DNA of 64,000 bases, from the NCBI RefSeq assembly GCF_035046485.1, contig NC_085136.1:157344754-157408753 (forward strand). The letters run 5' to 3'. Below are positions 54,268 to 64,000 of the stretch, in pieces (position 1 is the first letter of the stretch; every line of letters begins with the position of its first letter). The notes under the pieces are model-generated. The model saw only the letters and a list, made by a program, of their open reading frames with translations, made no database searches and was not told the origin of the DNA. The position numbers and the translations under genes are program-made. Origin of the DNA: Aedes albopictus (Eukaryota > Arthropoda > Insecta > Diptera > Culicidae).

Positions 54268-55093
54268 TCTTGAAGGTGTGATCGGGGGACTCCAGGGCGA
54301 AAAACGTACTCGGTGGTTCAACAGTGAACAAAAAGGAACTATATTTAAAACGTCTATGTTACACGGGGTCTAGTTGAGGAATGAGCCGGGCTCTTGACCA
54401 GGTTTGTTATTTTCACTAACATGGGTGTTGCTAGGGGTTCCTAACAACGTGATCCAAGGGGACGGCGACGACCGATTGCCTACAGTATGCGGCAGGAAAA
54501 AATGCGAAAGTGTTTTTCAACTTCAAACCTCGTTTTCGTCCATTTGACATTAACCAATCTATGTTTGAACATTCCATGATCTATAATAGGCTAGTTTTCT
54601 AAAAAGTTAATTAAAAATTTTCCCATTTTGGTCACTAACCTTTACAGGGCGGCGCCTGAAACTGAAGACAATCAGAATTTTCAAACCGCAGAAAAGTACA
54701 CAGGTCGTTAAATTTCATATCTGATAAAACAAAAATTTTAATTTTCTCTGCAATATCATCAAACATGTGTACTTATTTCATCTAGTATGTGAAATTACAT
54801 GACTCTGGATCGGTATGGTCTGGTTGTTCATCAAATTTAAGCTAATTTTGTTTCTGTTATAGTCATTTTGTTTAATGACCATTGGGCTCGCAGTTTATTG
54901 ATACCCGCTTATTAGGCTTACATTATCACATGTTAAACATCAAATATGTTCATTTTTATTTTTCAGTGCTAGAATATAGACATTGACTGATACACTATCA
55001 TGAAAAAATAGTCATATATATCCCATATTTAGCGTGTACTAGTGCCTTGAACTTCTCGCATTTTTTCCTGCCGCACCCTGTACTACGCCAACA
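54268..55093 (-). repeat. Copia 5' LTR, split by a MITE
   Basis: The LTR sequence runs to 54480, is broken by the TA-flanked element 54481-55082, and resumes with ctacgccaaca at 55083-55093. Confidence 0.85.
54481..55082. mobile_element. TA-flanked MITE in the Copia LTR
   Basis: The body is 54483-55080 (598 bp): left cagtatgcggcaggaaaaaa, right inverted cagggtgcggcaggaaaaaa, inverted repeat about 28 bp. TA on both sides. The other LTR shows the empty site gattgc-ta-ctacgcc. Confidence 0.88.
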
Positions 55094-55845
55094 GGAAGCT
55101 TATGCTCCTCTGAAGAGAGAGACGGCGAGGATAGGCTTGACGATTAACTCTTTCAAGACGAAGTACATGATAGCGGGTAGAGACAGAAGCAGGCCTAGTG
55201 GTGTTAGTGATTGATGGGGATGTGTTTGAAGTTGTTGAAGAATTTGTTTATCTTGGAACACTTGTGACATGTGACAATGACGTTTCCCGTGAAGTGAAAA
55301 GTCGTATTGCAGCTGCAAATAGGGCCTTTTACGGATTTCGTAGCCAGCTTAGGTCCCGTAAATTGCAAACGCAAACAAAATTCGCTCTGTATAAGACGCT
55401 GATTCTTCCGGTTGCGGTCACGAAGCGTGGACGTTAAAGGAGATAGACCGAAAAGCTTTTGGAGTTTTCGAGCGCAAAGTGCTGCGGTCAATTCTCGGTG
55501 GGAAACAAGAAAATGGAGTGTGGCGCATTCGCATGAATCACGAGTTGTACCAAGTGTACGAAGATGCAAATATTGTGAAACGTATAAAATACGGCACACT
55601 TCAGTGAGCTGAACACGTAGTGCGGATGTCGGAAAAAAGAATAGCGAATACAATATTCAGCAGAGAACCCGGTAGAGGTAGGCGACTTCGTGGGCGGCCG
55701 CGAACTCGCTGGCTGCACGCGGTTGAAGAAGATCTACGATCCCTACACGTTCGGGGAAAATGGAGGACCATCGCCCAAGACCGACGAAGATGGTGCTCTT
55801 CTATACGCTCGGCCTTGGAGTAAAGTTACTTTGTAGCCAACAAAG
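55094..55845 (+). pseudogene. RTE-like element, second part (RT C-terminus)
   Basis: After the Copia insertion the plus strand continues: TKYMIAGRD, IDGDVFEVVEEFVYLGTLVT, VKSRIAAANRAFYGFRSQLR, FALYKTLILPV, then in another frame FERKVLRSILGGKQ and GRPRTRWLHAVEEDLRSL. Frame breaks at about 55420. The end lies near aaggtaaggtaggta (55850-55863), a simple repeat as expected for RTE 3' tails. Confidence 0.75.
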
Positions 55846-55863
55846 TATCAAGGTAAGGTAGGT

Positions 55864-57015
55864 ATGAGCGCAATTTCCAAATGACTATCAATAGTGGCTT
55901 CATTCGAAAATATGGATTATGAGCGAAGACTACTTTATCAAGAAATTGAATTATTATTATTAGCTTTATTAAGGGAATTTTCAGCCCGCGGCTGGTTCAT
56001 CTTCGAACAGAAATGGAACGCTGATGTGAGATTAAAGCTCCACTTCATCCCTGAGGGTAGGAATGGCAACGGTCTTGGCAACGCTAGATGTTTTGATGAA
56101 ATACTACTGCCTATGACGCCAAATGTATTTAATGATGGGAATGGTTTGTTCACAGGCGTAATATCTTAAAGACCATTTCGCAGCAACCGCTGTAGCGTGG
56201 TCACCTCGTTTGCCAGGAATGGAGAAAAAATCGAGCTTTTGATGTTCGCCTGGTTTACCAGCAGAAGGCTTCGGCAGAACCGGTTATGTTCGATCCTAAA
56301 CAGTACCTTTTCATACTGACATCACATAATAACTGTGGAATACTACGCTACAAAGCAAGCTCTGTCCCAGTTGAGATGTTGTTTAGAAGGTGAAGTGTAA
56401 ATCTGCATGCGTCATTCGCTGTTTTTAAGAATGTATCCATGCCATTTTTTACTTACTGCTATTGCGGTTCAACCTTTTTTCTCATTATTTGATACCAATC
56501 ACACAGTTGTTAGTTTAAATTAGCGCTATACGTTTTTCACCGCCTTCATCGAAACAGTTGCACCGCCTGTTGTACGATAATTCGAAAACAAAGTGCAAAG
56601 TGGGACTGGCATAGACAGATCTGCAAACACGGCCTAGCCTAGACTATCAGCCCAGCAGTTGTCGAAGCTCGTGTCGGAAGTCATCCTTATTGTGGCGTTA
56701 TTTGCGTTCAACGATCCTGGTCGGAGTGCAGCATTTTGCATTTCCTCGTGCACGTTCCTTCCTCTCACCCGCCATGATTGCATTGCGGTGGATATAAAAA
56801 CTTTTCCACTTCATTTACTCGTTATGGTTTTAGCACTGGTGTATTTAAATAACGTTTGTTTCTGTGTTTAATGCACCATCACCAACCGGGTGTGGTGGTG
56901 TTGTCTGTGGGAGATACTAATGTTGAAAAACTTGGATATAGGTGTACGGGTGTTTAAACTTGGAAGTTTGCTACAACTAGTTGTGGTGAAATATTGTCTA
57001 TGTTCAGTTTGTTTT
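55864..57015 (+). other. Intergenic sequence with a SINE tail fragment
   Basis: Bases 56325-56385 (aataactgtggaatactac, caaagcaagctctgtccca) are the 3' part of a Feilai-type SINE. The frame 55894-56169 and other short ones have no recognisable family. Confidence 0.4.
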
Positions 57016-58656
57016 CACTGCACAATGGTCCGAATCCACGTTTTAGCAGGAAAAAAATCCGTATCTCTGTTTTCGTTAATTTTAGGCGTTTGGTGTCTTC
57101 AGAGAAGTTGTTTGTATTTGTTTGCTGCATCTTTTCCAAAATTTTTTGATTAGGGTGGTCCTCGTCCTAACTCAAATCTGGAAAAGAATTTTTTAATTTT
57201 AAGTCATACGCGATCGAGTTCTTCACAAAAGTTGTAGGCAATGCTATTTCGAGCAACTTTGCTGAATACGCCGTTTATCTAGCTCTTAATTTGAACATAG
57301 TAGGTTAATTTTAAGTTTTGACTTAGGGTGAGCCCCCCAAAAACGTTTTTTTCGCAATAACTTTTTTATTTGATTTTTTTCGAAGATGTGAGCTTCGGAG
57401 CATTTGAAGAGCAAGTAATGACGCATATTTGTTCTGAACATTGCATGTTGCTAGGTCTTGTCATTCAAATGTTATGTGCAACTTTTGACTTAAAAAGAAC
57501 GATGTCTTCAAATGCTTATATCTCATGGAGCTGGTAAAATAAAAAAAGTTCTTTATGCGGCATTTGGAAGGTCACATATAAAGCCAAATGTGGAGCAAAT
57601 ATTACAAGAACGTTATTTTTTAAATTGGAATAAATCGACTCCAAAAATCCCCTTAAAAAATCGAAAAACTACTTATAACTCATACAATTTTAAAGATAGA
57701 GACAAACTGTCTTCGGAAAAAATGTGGGTTTTCACCATACCTAAAAGTTTCCCATACACGACTTTTTTGTAAAACGTGAAACAAAAGCTTGAAATTGATC
57801 ATTTGATTCTTTGGAGGACCATGCTATGTTTTTCTAGGAAATAAGAACGATTATATTCTCTAAAAACAAATGATCAATTTCAAGCTTTTGTTTCACGTTT
57901 TACAAAAAAGTCGTGTATGGGAAACTTTTAGGTATGGTGAAAACCCACATTTTTTCCGAAGACAGTTTGTCTCTATCTTTAAAATTGTATGAGTTATAAG
58001 TAGTTTTTCGATTTTTTAAGGGGATTTTTGGAGTCGATTTATTCCAATTTAAAAAATAACGTTCTTGTAATATTTGCTCCACATTTGGCTTTATATGTGA
58101 CCTTCCAAATGCCGCTTAAAGAACTTTTTTTATTTTACCTGCTCCATGAGATATAAGCATTTGAAGACATCGTTCTTTTTAAGTCAAAAGTTGCACATAA
58201 CATTTGAATGACAAGACCTAGCAACATGCAATGTTCAGAACAAATATGCGTCATTACTTGCTCTTCAAATGCTCCGAAGCTCACATCTTCGAAAAAAATC
58301 AAATAAAAAAGTTATTGCGAAAAAAACGTTTTTGGGGGGCTCACCCTAAGTCAAAACTTAAAATTAACCTACTATGTTCAAATTAAGAGCTAGATAAACG
58401 GCGTATTCAGCAAAGTTGCTCGAAATAGCATTGCCTACAACTTTTGTGAAGAACTCGATCGCGTATGACTTAAAATTAAAAAATTCTTTTCCAGATTTGA
58501 GTTAGGACGAGGACCACCCTAATCAAAAAATTTTGGAAAAGATGCAGCAAACAAATACAAACAACTTCTCTGAAGACACCAAACGCCTAAAATTAACGAA
58601 AACAGAGATACGGATTTTTTTCCTGCTAAAACGTGGATTCGGACCATTGTGCACTG
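57016..58656. mobile_element. 1.64-kb near-perfect palindrome (foldback element)
   Basis: The arms 57016-57805 and 57867-58656 are each 790 bp and almost identical as inverted copies, around a 61-bp spacer. The outermost bases are cactgcacaatggtccgaat and, inverted, cagtgcacaatggtccgaat. tt flanks both sides. A 60-residue stretch is translated identically from each arm (57593-57772 plus, 57900-58079 minus), but this only reflects arm identity; no known protein is encoded. A transcript through it would form a very long hairpin. Confidence 0.88.
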
Positions 58657-59328
58657 TTCCTATTTTAGTCGTGCTCTGAAATGCTACGTATACTATGAAT
58701 TCCTTTTTTACAGTAGATGTTCAATAATTGCAAAGTTTTTTTAATTGCAAATTTATTGAGGATAACACGCATGTACAATGCACACATCTAAAATACATGT
58801 AATTTTAGATTTACTGAAGAAGATGTAAATTGACAGGTTAAAACGCGTAATTTTACGTCTTACAAAACTTGATTTAAAACAAGTAGTCCACTTTTCCCGT
58901 CCTTCAAGACCTAATTTTACAAGAAAGATGTAACTTTCAGCATCATGCTGTTTATGCTCGCCTAAAGAAATTTACGTCTCATTTTTAGTTCTTTCTTAGT
59001 GTGCAGTTAACTGGGTAGCTTTGTTTTTTAATGCATTTTAGTTGCATTTCACATTACCTAAAAAATCTGTGAGAGATCTTGGAGGAATTTGACCCGCTGA
59101 TTCCGAATCTGACTTCAGAATTCCTGTAACACGTTCAGTTTTGAGGATTATCAGGATTATATTCACAAAATTTCATATTTTCATAGAAAATAAACTATTA
59201 TCTTAATAATTTTTTTTTTTTTTTTCATCCGTTCATATTAATCATAATATTCATATTGAATAGATTTTGATCCACTAATTCACTAAATGTCACTAAAAAT
59301 GTTTACGTACACTTTTTAAGAAAAATAG
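58657..59328 (+). other. AT-rich intergenic sequence
   Basis: A cagtagatgttcaataattgcaa stretch at 58721-58745 resembles the cagtagacgttcgataac element end. A pair tgcacacatctaaaat (58779-58794) and agttctttcttagtgtgca (58988-59006) may be the ends of another small MITE. Confidence 0.35.
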
Positions 59329-59699
59329 TGTGATATTCAGGGCCCATATAGCCGAGGCGGTAAACGCACGGGCATAGGCGAAACTACTGGGGGTGCCGGG
59401 GGTGCCAGGCACCCCCTAGAATTTGAATGCATTGCTATGAAATATGGGACGATGAATAATGAATGGATGAACTAATGAATATTTGTTTGTGGGGCACCCC
59501 CTGGCAAAAAATCGTAGTTTCGCCAATGCGCACGGGTATTCAACGTAACCATGCTGAGGGTGACGGGTTCGATTTCCGGTCGGTCCAGGATCGTTTCGTA
59601 AAGGAAATTTCCTTGGCAGAGGAAGCTCTCAGTTAAAAACTGTGGAAGTGCGGTGAGGACGTTACGCCAAGAAGAGAGAGAGAGAGAGTGTGATATTCA
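59329..59699 (+). mobile_element. Feilai-type SINE with 11-bp TSD, split by a hAT MITE
   Basis: The SINE is 59340-59688 with the head gggcccatatagccgaggcg and tail (GA)n. The repeat tgtgatattca (59329-59339, 59689-59699) flanks it. The A-box region is interrupted after cgcacggg by a 156-bp element. Confidence 0.85.
59365..59536. mobile_element. 156-bp hAT-type MITE, 8-bp TSD
   Basis: The body is 59373-59528: left cataggcgaaactac, right inverted cattggcgaaactac (15 bp). The 8-bp repeat cgcacggg lies at 59365-59372 and 59529-59536. Inner ggggcaccccctggca / tgccaggcaccccct pair also. Two sister SINE copies give the empty site. Confidence 0.9.
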
Positions 59700-60010
59700 C
59701 CAATTTTTTACAAAAGTATTTTCTTTACAATTTAATTTTTTTTTTTCATCTACCCATCATATCATTCATATTTCATAAAATCGCTTTTAAATTTCTGTTA
59801 CAAAATTGATCGAGTGTTGTCTAGCTATACCAACTACTTGTGCTGAATGGCACTTAGTTCATCAATCATTAAAGTCTGACATTTTTCATTTTTTTCTGGC
59901 ATTGTTTCAGCTTCCTTCAATCATCTAAAAAAAATAGTACACTGACAAATTGGCGGACGCTGGGCGAAGTAGTGAAAAGCTGAACGATAAAATTCTTCCC
60001 TAACATCACA

Positions 60011-60085
60011 TTACTCGTCCCTCACCGGCAACTCGGTCTCCATGAACTCTTTCGCTGATTGCTTCTTCGTACGGAAACTGACACC
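60011..60085 (-). CDS. Possible terminal coding exon of an unknown minus-strand gene
   Basis: On the minus strand a strong acceptor-like stretch (cacttcactcttctctc, then ataataatcag) precedes GVSFRTKKQSAKEFMETELP, VRDE and a stop at 60011-60013. Codon use and GC content (about 50 %) stand out from the AT-rich flanks. If real, the gene would continue to the right, but I found no matching upstream exon in the window. The C-terminal sequence is not one I recognise. It may also be chance. Confidence 0.3.
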   Translation of the reverse strand, partial: GVSFRTKKQSAKEFMETELPVRDE

Positions 60086-61497
60086 CTGATTATTATTAGA
60101 GAGAAGAGTGAAGTGCACCATTTGTCTCTGCATATTTGAAGGAGTAAGTGCCAAAATGAAATTACTGTATAAGGTGACAGGCAAAAAAAGGTGAGCCAAT
60201 AAAAAACCTCATCTGGAAATCAGATGAGCAAATCGTAAAACCATACACACACGATCATAAAAGAAGCTATATTCATATTCATAACCGATGCAAAGTCGGA
60301 AACAATATATGCGTTATTTCAAATGCAAAAATATGGAAGGGAATGGAGAAAAAGTAAAAGTTTTATTATGAATAAAAAAAATGTGGCGCTTATTGTTACG
60401 TCGAGGAAAGATAGCGATTATGATATGGAACGGTATATCGTCTGAAAAAAAAATCAAAAGGACGGAAAGCACACTACGCTATATACATAACGGTAGATAA
60501 AACAATATTCATAAAACACGATCACTTTAGCCAATTAACAGAAGGTACAGCCAGAAAGATGGAACAAAGGAAGATACATTATAAAAAGCATTTTATGATA
60601 CAACTAGTAATAATAACAAATGTGGTGCAAACAGTATGTCGGTTGCTGAAGCTAGATAAAGGCACTGTGGAATATGAGAATGCTATAGGAAATGTAATGA
60701 AATATTGTAACTCCCTTGCGGGTACTCAGAGTGTGTAAATATGAGTAACAATATTGATGATAGTAATAAAGACAAGTAATGAAATAAAGGTAATACAAAC
60801 TATGAAACAATAGTTGTCGTTCTTTAATAGTACTAAACAACTTATCCGAAATGCACATAATTGATGACAAACAAGACGACTTCACGTACACAGACTTGAT
60901 TGCCGTTGTTGGGTCGTCACGCCGTCCAAAACCGAGTAGGGTAGAAACTTCAGTTTTGGCCAGTTCGGAGTTTTGGCCATAGTGCGGTATTCAGCCTGTG
61001 ACACCCATACATTTAGGTTAAAACTGAGAAAAAAAAATATTTTTCTTTAAAAAAATCAACACCCATATGTCTATTTTGGCCAGGGTGCTTCTAGTTTGGC
61101 AACTCCCATAAGAAATACACATGATTGGCCAAAATAGAAGCCAAAGTTGAGAATGTAACCAAAACTGCGGCAATGCTACTATTTTTTTAAATACAAAAAT
61201 CAAGTATTAGCATGATTTTAGCATTTTTCCAACAAAATATAGATTGAAACCTTTCATTTGGCACATTGGTGGTTTTCATAGGATTATTGGTTATTTTTAT
61301 AAAAAATACTTTCTTCAGACTGGTCAAAACTGGAGCCCGCATCCTAGTAACAGTTTCATTTCTATGACAAAATCACTTCCAAATTCAATAAAGATGAGAT
61401 GGGATCAGAAAGGATGTGCGGAATGTGTGGGGGGAGGTGGTGGGGCACCTGGGTGAAATGGAGGGCTAATAGAGTTAAATGGGGGGTTTCCTACAAG
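60086..61497 (+). other. Intergenic, AT-rich, no recognised feature
   Basis: Short ORFs only. Around 60945-61145 the phrase 'ttttggcca' with 'agttttggccatagtgcgg' recurs, which hints at low-grade repeats. Confidence 0.35.
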
Positions 61498-62375
61498 TAC
61501 AGGGGGTGGCCAAAATGTTTGGGATAGGCATCTTTTTTTTTCTCTCACAAAAAAGTTCAACATGCTGTAACATTTCATAGAGTGCATAAAAAATTCTCTC
61601 CTATTATATGTGCATCAATAGTACTAATTTGACTCGATTGATTATTCTTTCGCGAAGCTAGAACCGTTCTCGTAAAACACTATTTTAGACAACTAATTTT
61701 TGAACTGTCATATCTCGAAGACCAGTGAACCGAATTGAATGAAATTTTGAGCGATCATTTAAAACAAGGTACTTTTCAATCGTTGAAAAAAGTTATAATG
61801 AATTGACATTTTTTGGATCTTTCTCGAAAAAATGAATTTTTTTCACATCTATTAAAATTAATGTTTATTTTTGATATTTAAAGATTTTCTACTTCTGTTC
61901 TTAAGATATATATTATAGGATATATTAGAGCCCATTTAGATTAAAGGAAGAACACATTTAGTATTTTTTGTGCGGTATGTAAATTTGACTCATTTTCCTG
62001 TTTAAGGGTGAAAATGTCAAATCATCATAACTTTTTTCAATGTTCAAAAAGTACCTATGTTTTGAATAATTTTCAAGCATTAATATATTGTTGATTATCG
62101 CTCAAAACTTTATTCAATTCGGTTCACTGGTCTCCGAGATATGACAAATCAAAAATTAGTTGTCTAAAAAATAGTGTTTAACGAGAACGGTTCTAGCTTA
62201 GCGAAAGACTAACCAATCGAGCTCAAATTTGTACCAATGATGCACATATAATAGGTTGATAAACAGTCAAAATTTGATAATTTTTGATGCACTCTATGAA
62301 AAGTTACAGCATGTTGAATTTGTTTGTGAGAGAGGAAAAAGTTGCCTATCCCAATCATTTTGGCCACCCCCTGTA
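61498..62375. mobile_element. Palindromic Tc1/mariner-type element, TA-flanked
   Basis: The body is 61500-62373 (874 bp): left cagggggtggccaaaatgtt, right inverted cagggggtggccaaaatgat. Inverted similarity continues far inward (ttcaacatgctgtaac, cgcgaagctagaaccgttct, aattcggttcactgg). TA on each side. CAGGGG ends with TA target sites fit the Tc1/mariner/pogo group. No transposase. Confidence 0.82.
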
Positions 62376-62388
62376 GGTTTTGGAATAT

Positions 62389-62690
62389 GGTTCTGTAAAG
62401 AACTATTTTCCAAAAATGTTCTAGACTTATCAAAAACTTCCACGACTAAAGGTCTGAAGATCTACAATCTACAAGCATGGTTCTGTAGAGAACGAATTAC
62501 CAAAGATGTTCAAGGTAATCCAAAAACTTGTAGATCTACAGGCGTAATCAATGAATTATTGTTACATTACTGATACGGTGCAACATCCTCCAGGTCCAAG
62601 AAGCATAGTTCTGCAGAAAAGTAATTTTCAAAGATGTTCTAGGTCTTCCAAGAACTTACGCAAGTAAAGGCCTAGATCACTGTGATTTTT
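62389..62690 (+). repeat. About three diverged tandem units of 85-105 bp
   Basis: Each unit carries atggttctgtaaagaac(ta)att, tccaaaaatgttctag-like and aaaaacttc/g with cta-aaggt. Starts are near 62389, 62478 and 62607. Repeats of unknown origin. Confidence 0.55.
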
Positions 62691-62908
62691 TCGAAGACCA
62701 TCGAAATTCACCATTTCAAAGCGAAAACAAAGGTTCAACCCTATGGTTGGCACCGTTCTGGACCACTGATAAAGTCTGTTGGAATCACTCTGGAATCTGA
62801 CGTACACCTGACTTTGACCTTTTCGCCGGAATGCTTGAGCGTGGACTCTCGTAAGGTCGGTTACATCGAGGCGCTAATCAAGGTTCAATGAATGGCAAAC
62901 AAAGGCAA
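62691..62908 (+). other. Short open stretch of unknown nature
   Basis: A plus frame ending at 62889 reads LTLTFSPECLSVDSRKVGYI, then EALIKVQ. Its GC content is higher than its surroundings. I do not recognise it and give it no function. Confidence 0.2.
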
Positions 62909-62916
62909 AAGGTTAT

Positions 62917-63830
62917 TGCAACCATAACAAATTTCAAATGCTCCATAGAAAATCAAAAAGCGCTCCATAAAGAATGAACATATATTCCATGAAAATGTAC
63001 AATGTTACCCATAAATAATTGAAAATGTTCCATACTTTATAAAAAATGTACCAATAAAACATAAAATTTTCTCATTAAAAGTGAAATTTTGCACCAATAA
63101 ATAATACTGAAATGCTCCATAATAAAATACAAATGCTCCATAGAAAAATGCAAATGCTCCATAAAAAATTAAAATTGTATCCATAGAAAATTGAATATTG
63201 CTCCATAGAAATATTAAATTGCACAATAAAAAAATGAAATTGCACCATAGAAAATAGACAAATGCTCCATAAGTATTATCAAACTGCACCACATAAAACA
63301 CAATTTGCTCCATAAAAATTGAAAATTCTCAATAACTTCAATCACTTGCACCACTAAGCAGTGCAATGTAAAGCAATTCAGCCCTGTCGAATTAAATTAT
63401 GAGAATATGCTATCTATGGAGGATTTTCAATTTTTCATGGAGCAATTCATATTTTCTATGGTGCAGTTTGATAATACTTATGGAGAATTCATCTATTTTC
63501 TATGGAGCAATTCCAATTTTTTATGGTTCAATTTAATTTATCTATGGAGCAATATCCAATTTTTTATGGGTACAATTTTATTTTTTTATAGAGCATTTTC
63601 ATTTTTCTATGGAGCATTTGTATTTTATTCTGGAGCATTTCAGTATTATTTATTGGTGCAAAATTTTACTTTTAATGAGAAAATTTTATGTTTTACCGGA
63701 ACATTTTTTATAAAGTTTGGAACGTTTTCAATTATTTATGGATAACATTGCACATTTTCATGGAACATATGTTCATTCTTTATGGAGCGCTTTTTGATTT
63801 TCTATGGAGCGTTTCTATTTGTTTATGGGT
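62917..63830. repeat. Inverted repeat with about 410-bp arms made of tgctccatagaaaat units
   Basis: Left arm about 62917-63330, right arm about 63417-63830. Each holds more than a dozen diverged 15-30 bp units of the type atgctccatagaaaat (left) or attttctatggagcat (right), in matching order. The open frames 63005-63313 (minus) and 63407-63745 (plus) are produced by the repeat. Confidence 0.8.
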
Positions 63831-64000
63831 GCAAAAAATAGGCAGCCGCAAGCAAACAATGGCCAACACCAATATAACAGTTTTAAATTTAATTCATTTC
63901 ATCTACTGACAAATGCTGTGTACATTGAAGTGTTGGCCGACCGGCGTCAATGGTGGTGCAGCTTCTGGGGATGGTGGGTGGAGAACGGGTGGCTGAAGGA
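63831..64000 (+). other. Window end, no recognised feature
   Basis: GC rises after about 63920 (ggccgaccggcgtcaatggt), but too little is visible for a call. Confidence 0.3.

Larger units (their letters stand above)
51103..55098 (-). mobile_element. Copia-type LTR retrotransposon with internal deletions
   Basis: The body is 51108-55093, flanked by the 5-bp repeat ggaag (51103-51107, 55094-55098). Read on the minus strand, the 5' LTR is 55093-54268 (inflated by a MITE) and the 3' LTR is 51331-51108. The LTR begins tgttggcgtagtagc. Directly inside the 5' LTR is ggttatgggc (54258-54267), the Copia primer-binding site type that pairs with initiator-Met tRNA. Directly before the 3' LTR is the purine run gagaggggg. 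Gag, protease and parts of RT and RNase H are present, while the integrase core and central RT are lost. Confidence 0.9.

Noticed and set aside
57512..58082. Identical 60-residue peptides on opposite strands
   Set aside because: They only reflect the palindrome arms; no coding features, low-complexity Lys/Asn/Ser composition.
63005..63745. Hydrophobic ORFs of about 100 residues on both strands
   Set aside because: They come from the tggagcattttctat repeat units (reading WSN/YGAF repeats) and mirror each other across the inverted repeat.
1..64000. A new multi-gene defence, biosynthetic or signalling system
   Set aside because: Apart from one Ig-family gene and transposon proteins I see no clustered host genes; nothing supports such a system here.

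Overview
This window reads as nuclear DNA of a culicine mosquito, most likely Aedes. The grounds are the tRNA-derived SINEs of the Feilai type, RTE-clade (JAM1-like) and R1-clade non-LTR retrotransposons, many small MITEs, and large TE-filled introns. The species is an inference from repeat style; no single marker proves it. I found no rRNA or tRNA genes, no CRISPR array and no bacterial operon.

One host gene is well supported. Four plus-strand exons (5234-5353, 20723-20893, 47133-47203, 47671-48042 or 48086) join in matching splice phases. They encode the third immunoglobulin domain and C-terminus of a DIP/lachesin-type neuronal cell-surface protein (Dpr-interacting protein family). The exons for Ig1 and Ig2 must lie to the left of the window. 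The introns are about 15.4 kb, 26.2 kb and 0.47 kb, and nearly everything else in the first 47 kb is transposon sequence inside these introns. The last exon contains a possible 47-nt GT-AG intron that would switch the frame to a hydrophobic, GPI-signal-like tail.

Layout. 0-5 kb: decayed R1 tail, a hAT MITE with an 8-bp TSD, and a mosaic of RTE-like pieces. 5.6-10.6 kb: a minus-strand R1 element whose ORF2 is broken by one nonsense codon. 10.8-15.65 kb: a decayed plus-strand RTE carrying a 1.5-kb Mutator-like foldback element and a small MITE. 15.7-17.7 kb: SINE and decayed R1. 18.8-19.5 kb: degenerate minisatellite. 21.5-28 kb: a nested stack in which an RTE is interrupted by an R1, which in turn holds a Penelope-like element, a short LTR element with two apparently identical LTRs, and a SINE. 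28-43 kb: MITEs, SINEs, inverted repeats, and LTR and non-LTR fragments. 43.3-46.5 kb: a nearly intact RTE element. 49.7-55.8 kb: an RTE-like element split by a Copia element that has an internal deletion, clear LTRs, PBS, PPT and TSD. 57.0-58.7 kb: a 1.64-kb near-perfect palindrome with 790-bp arms. 59-64 kb: SINE with a nested hAT MITE, a possible minus-strand terminal exon, a TA-flanked palindromic element, and an inverted repeat built of short AT-rich units.

No new multi-gene system is evident. The most informative content is the insertion chronology written in TSDs, the foldback elements, the Penelope remnant, the short LTR element, and the alternative 3' end of the DIP gene.
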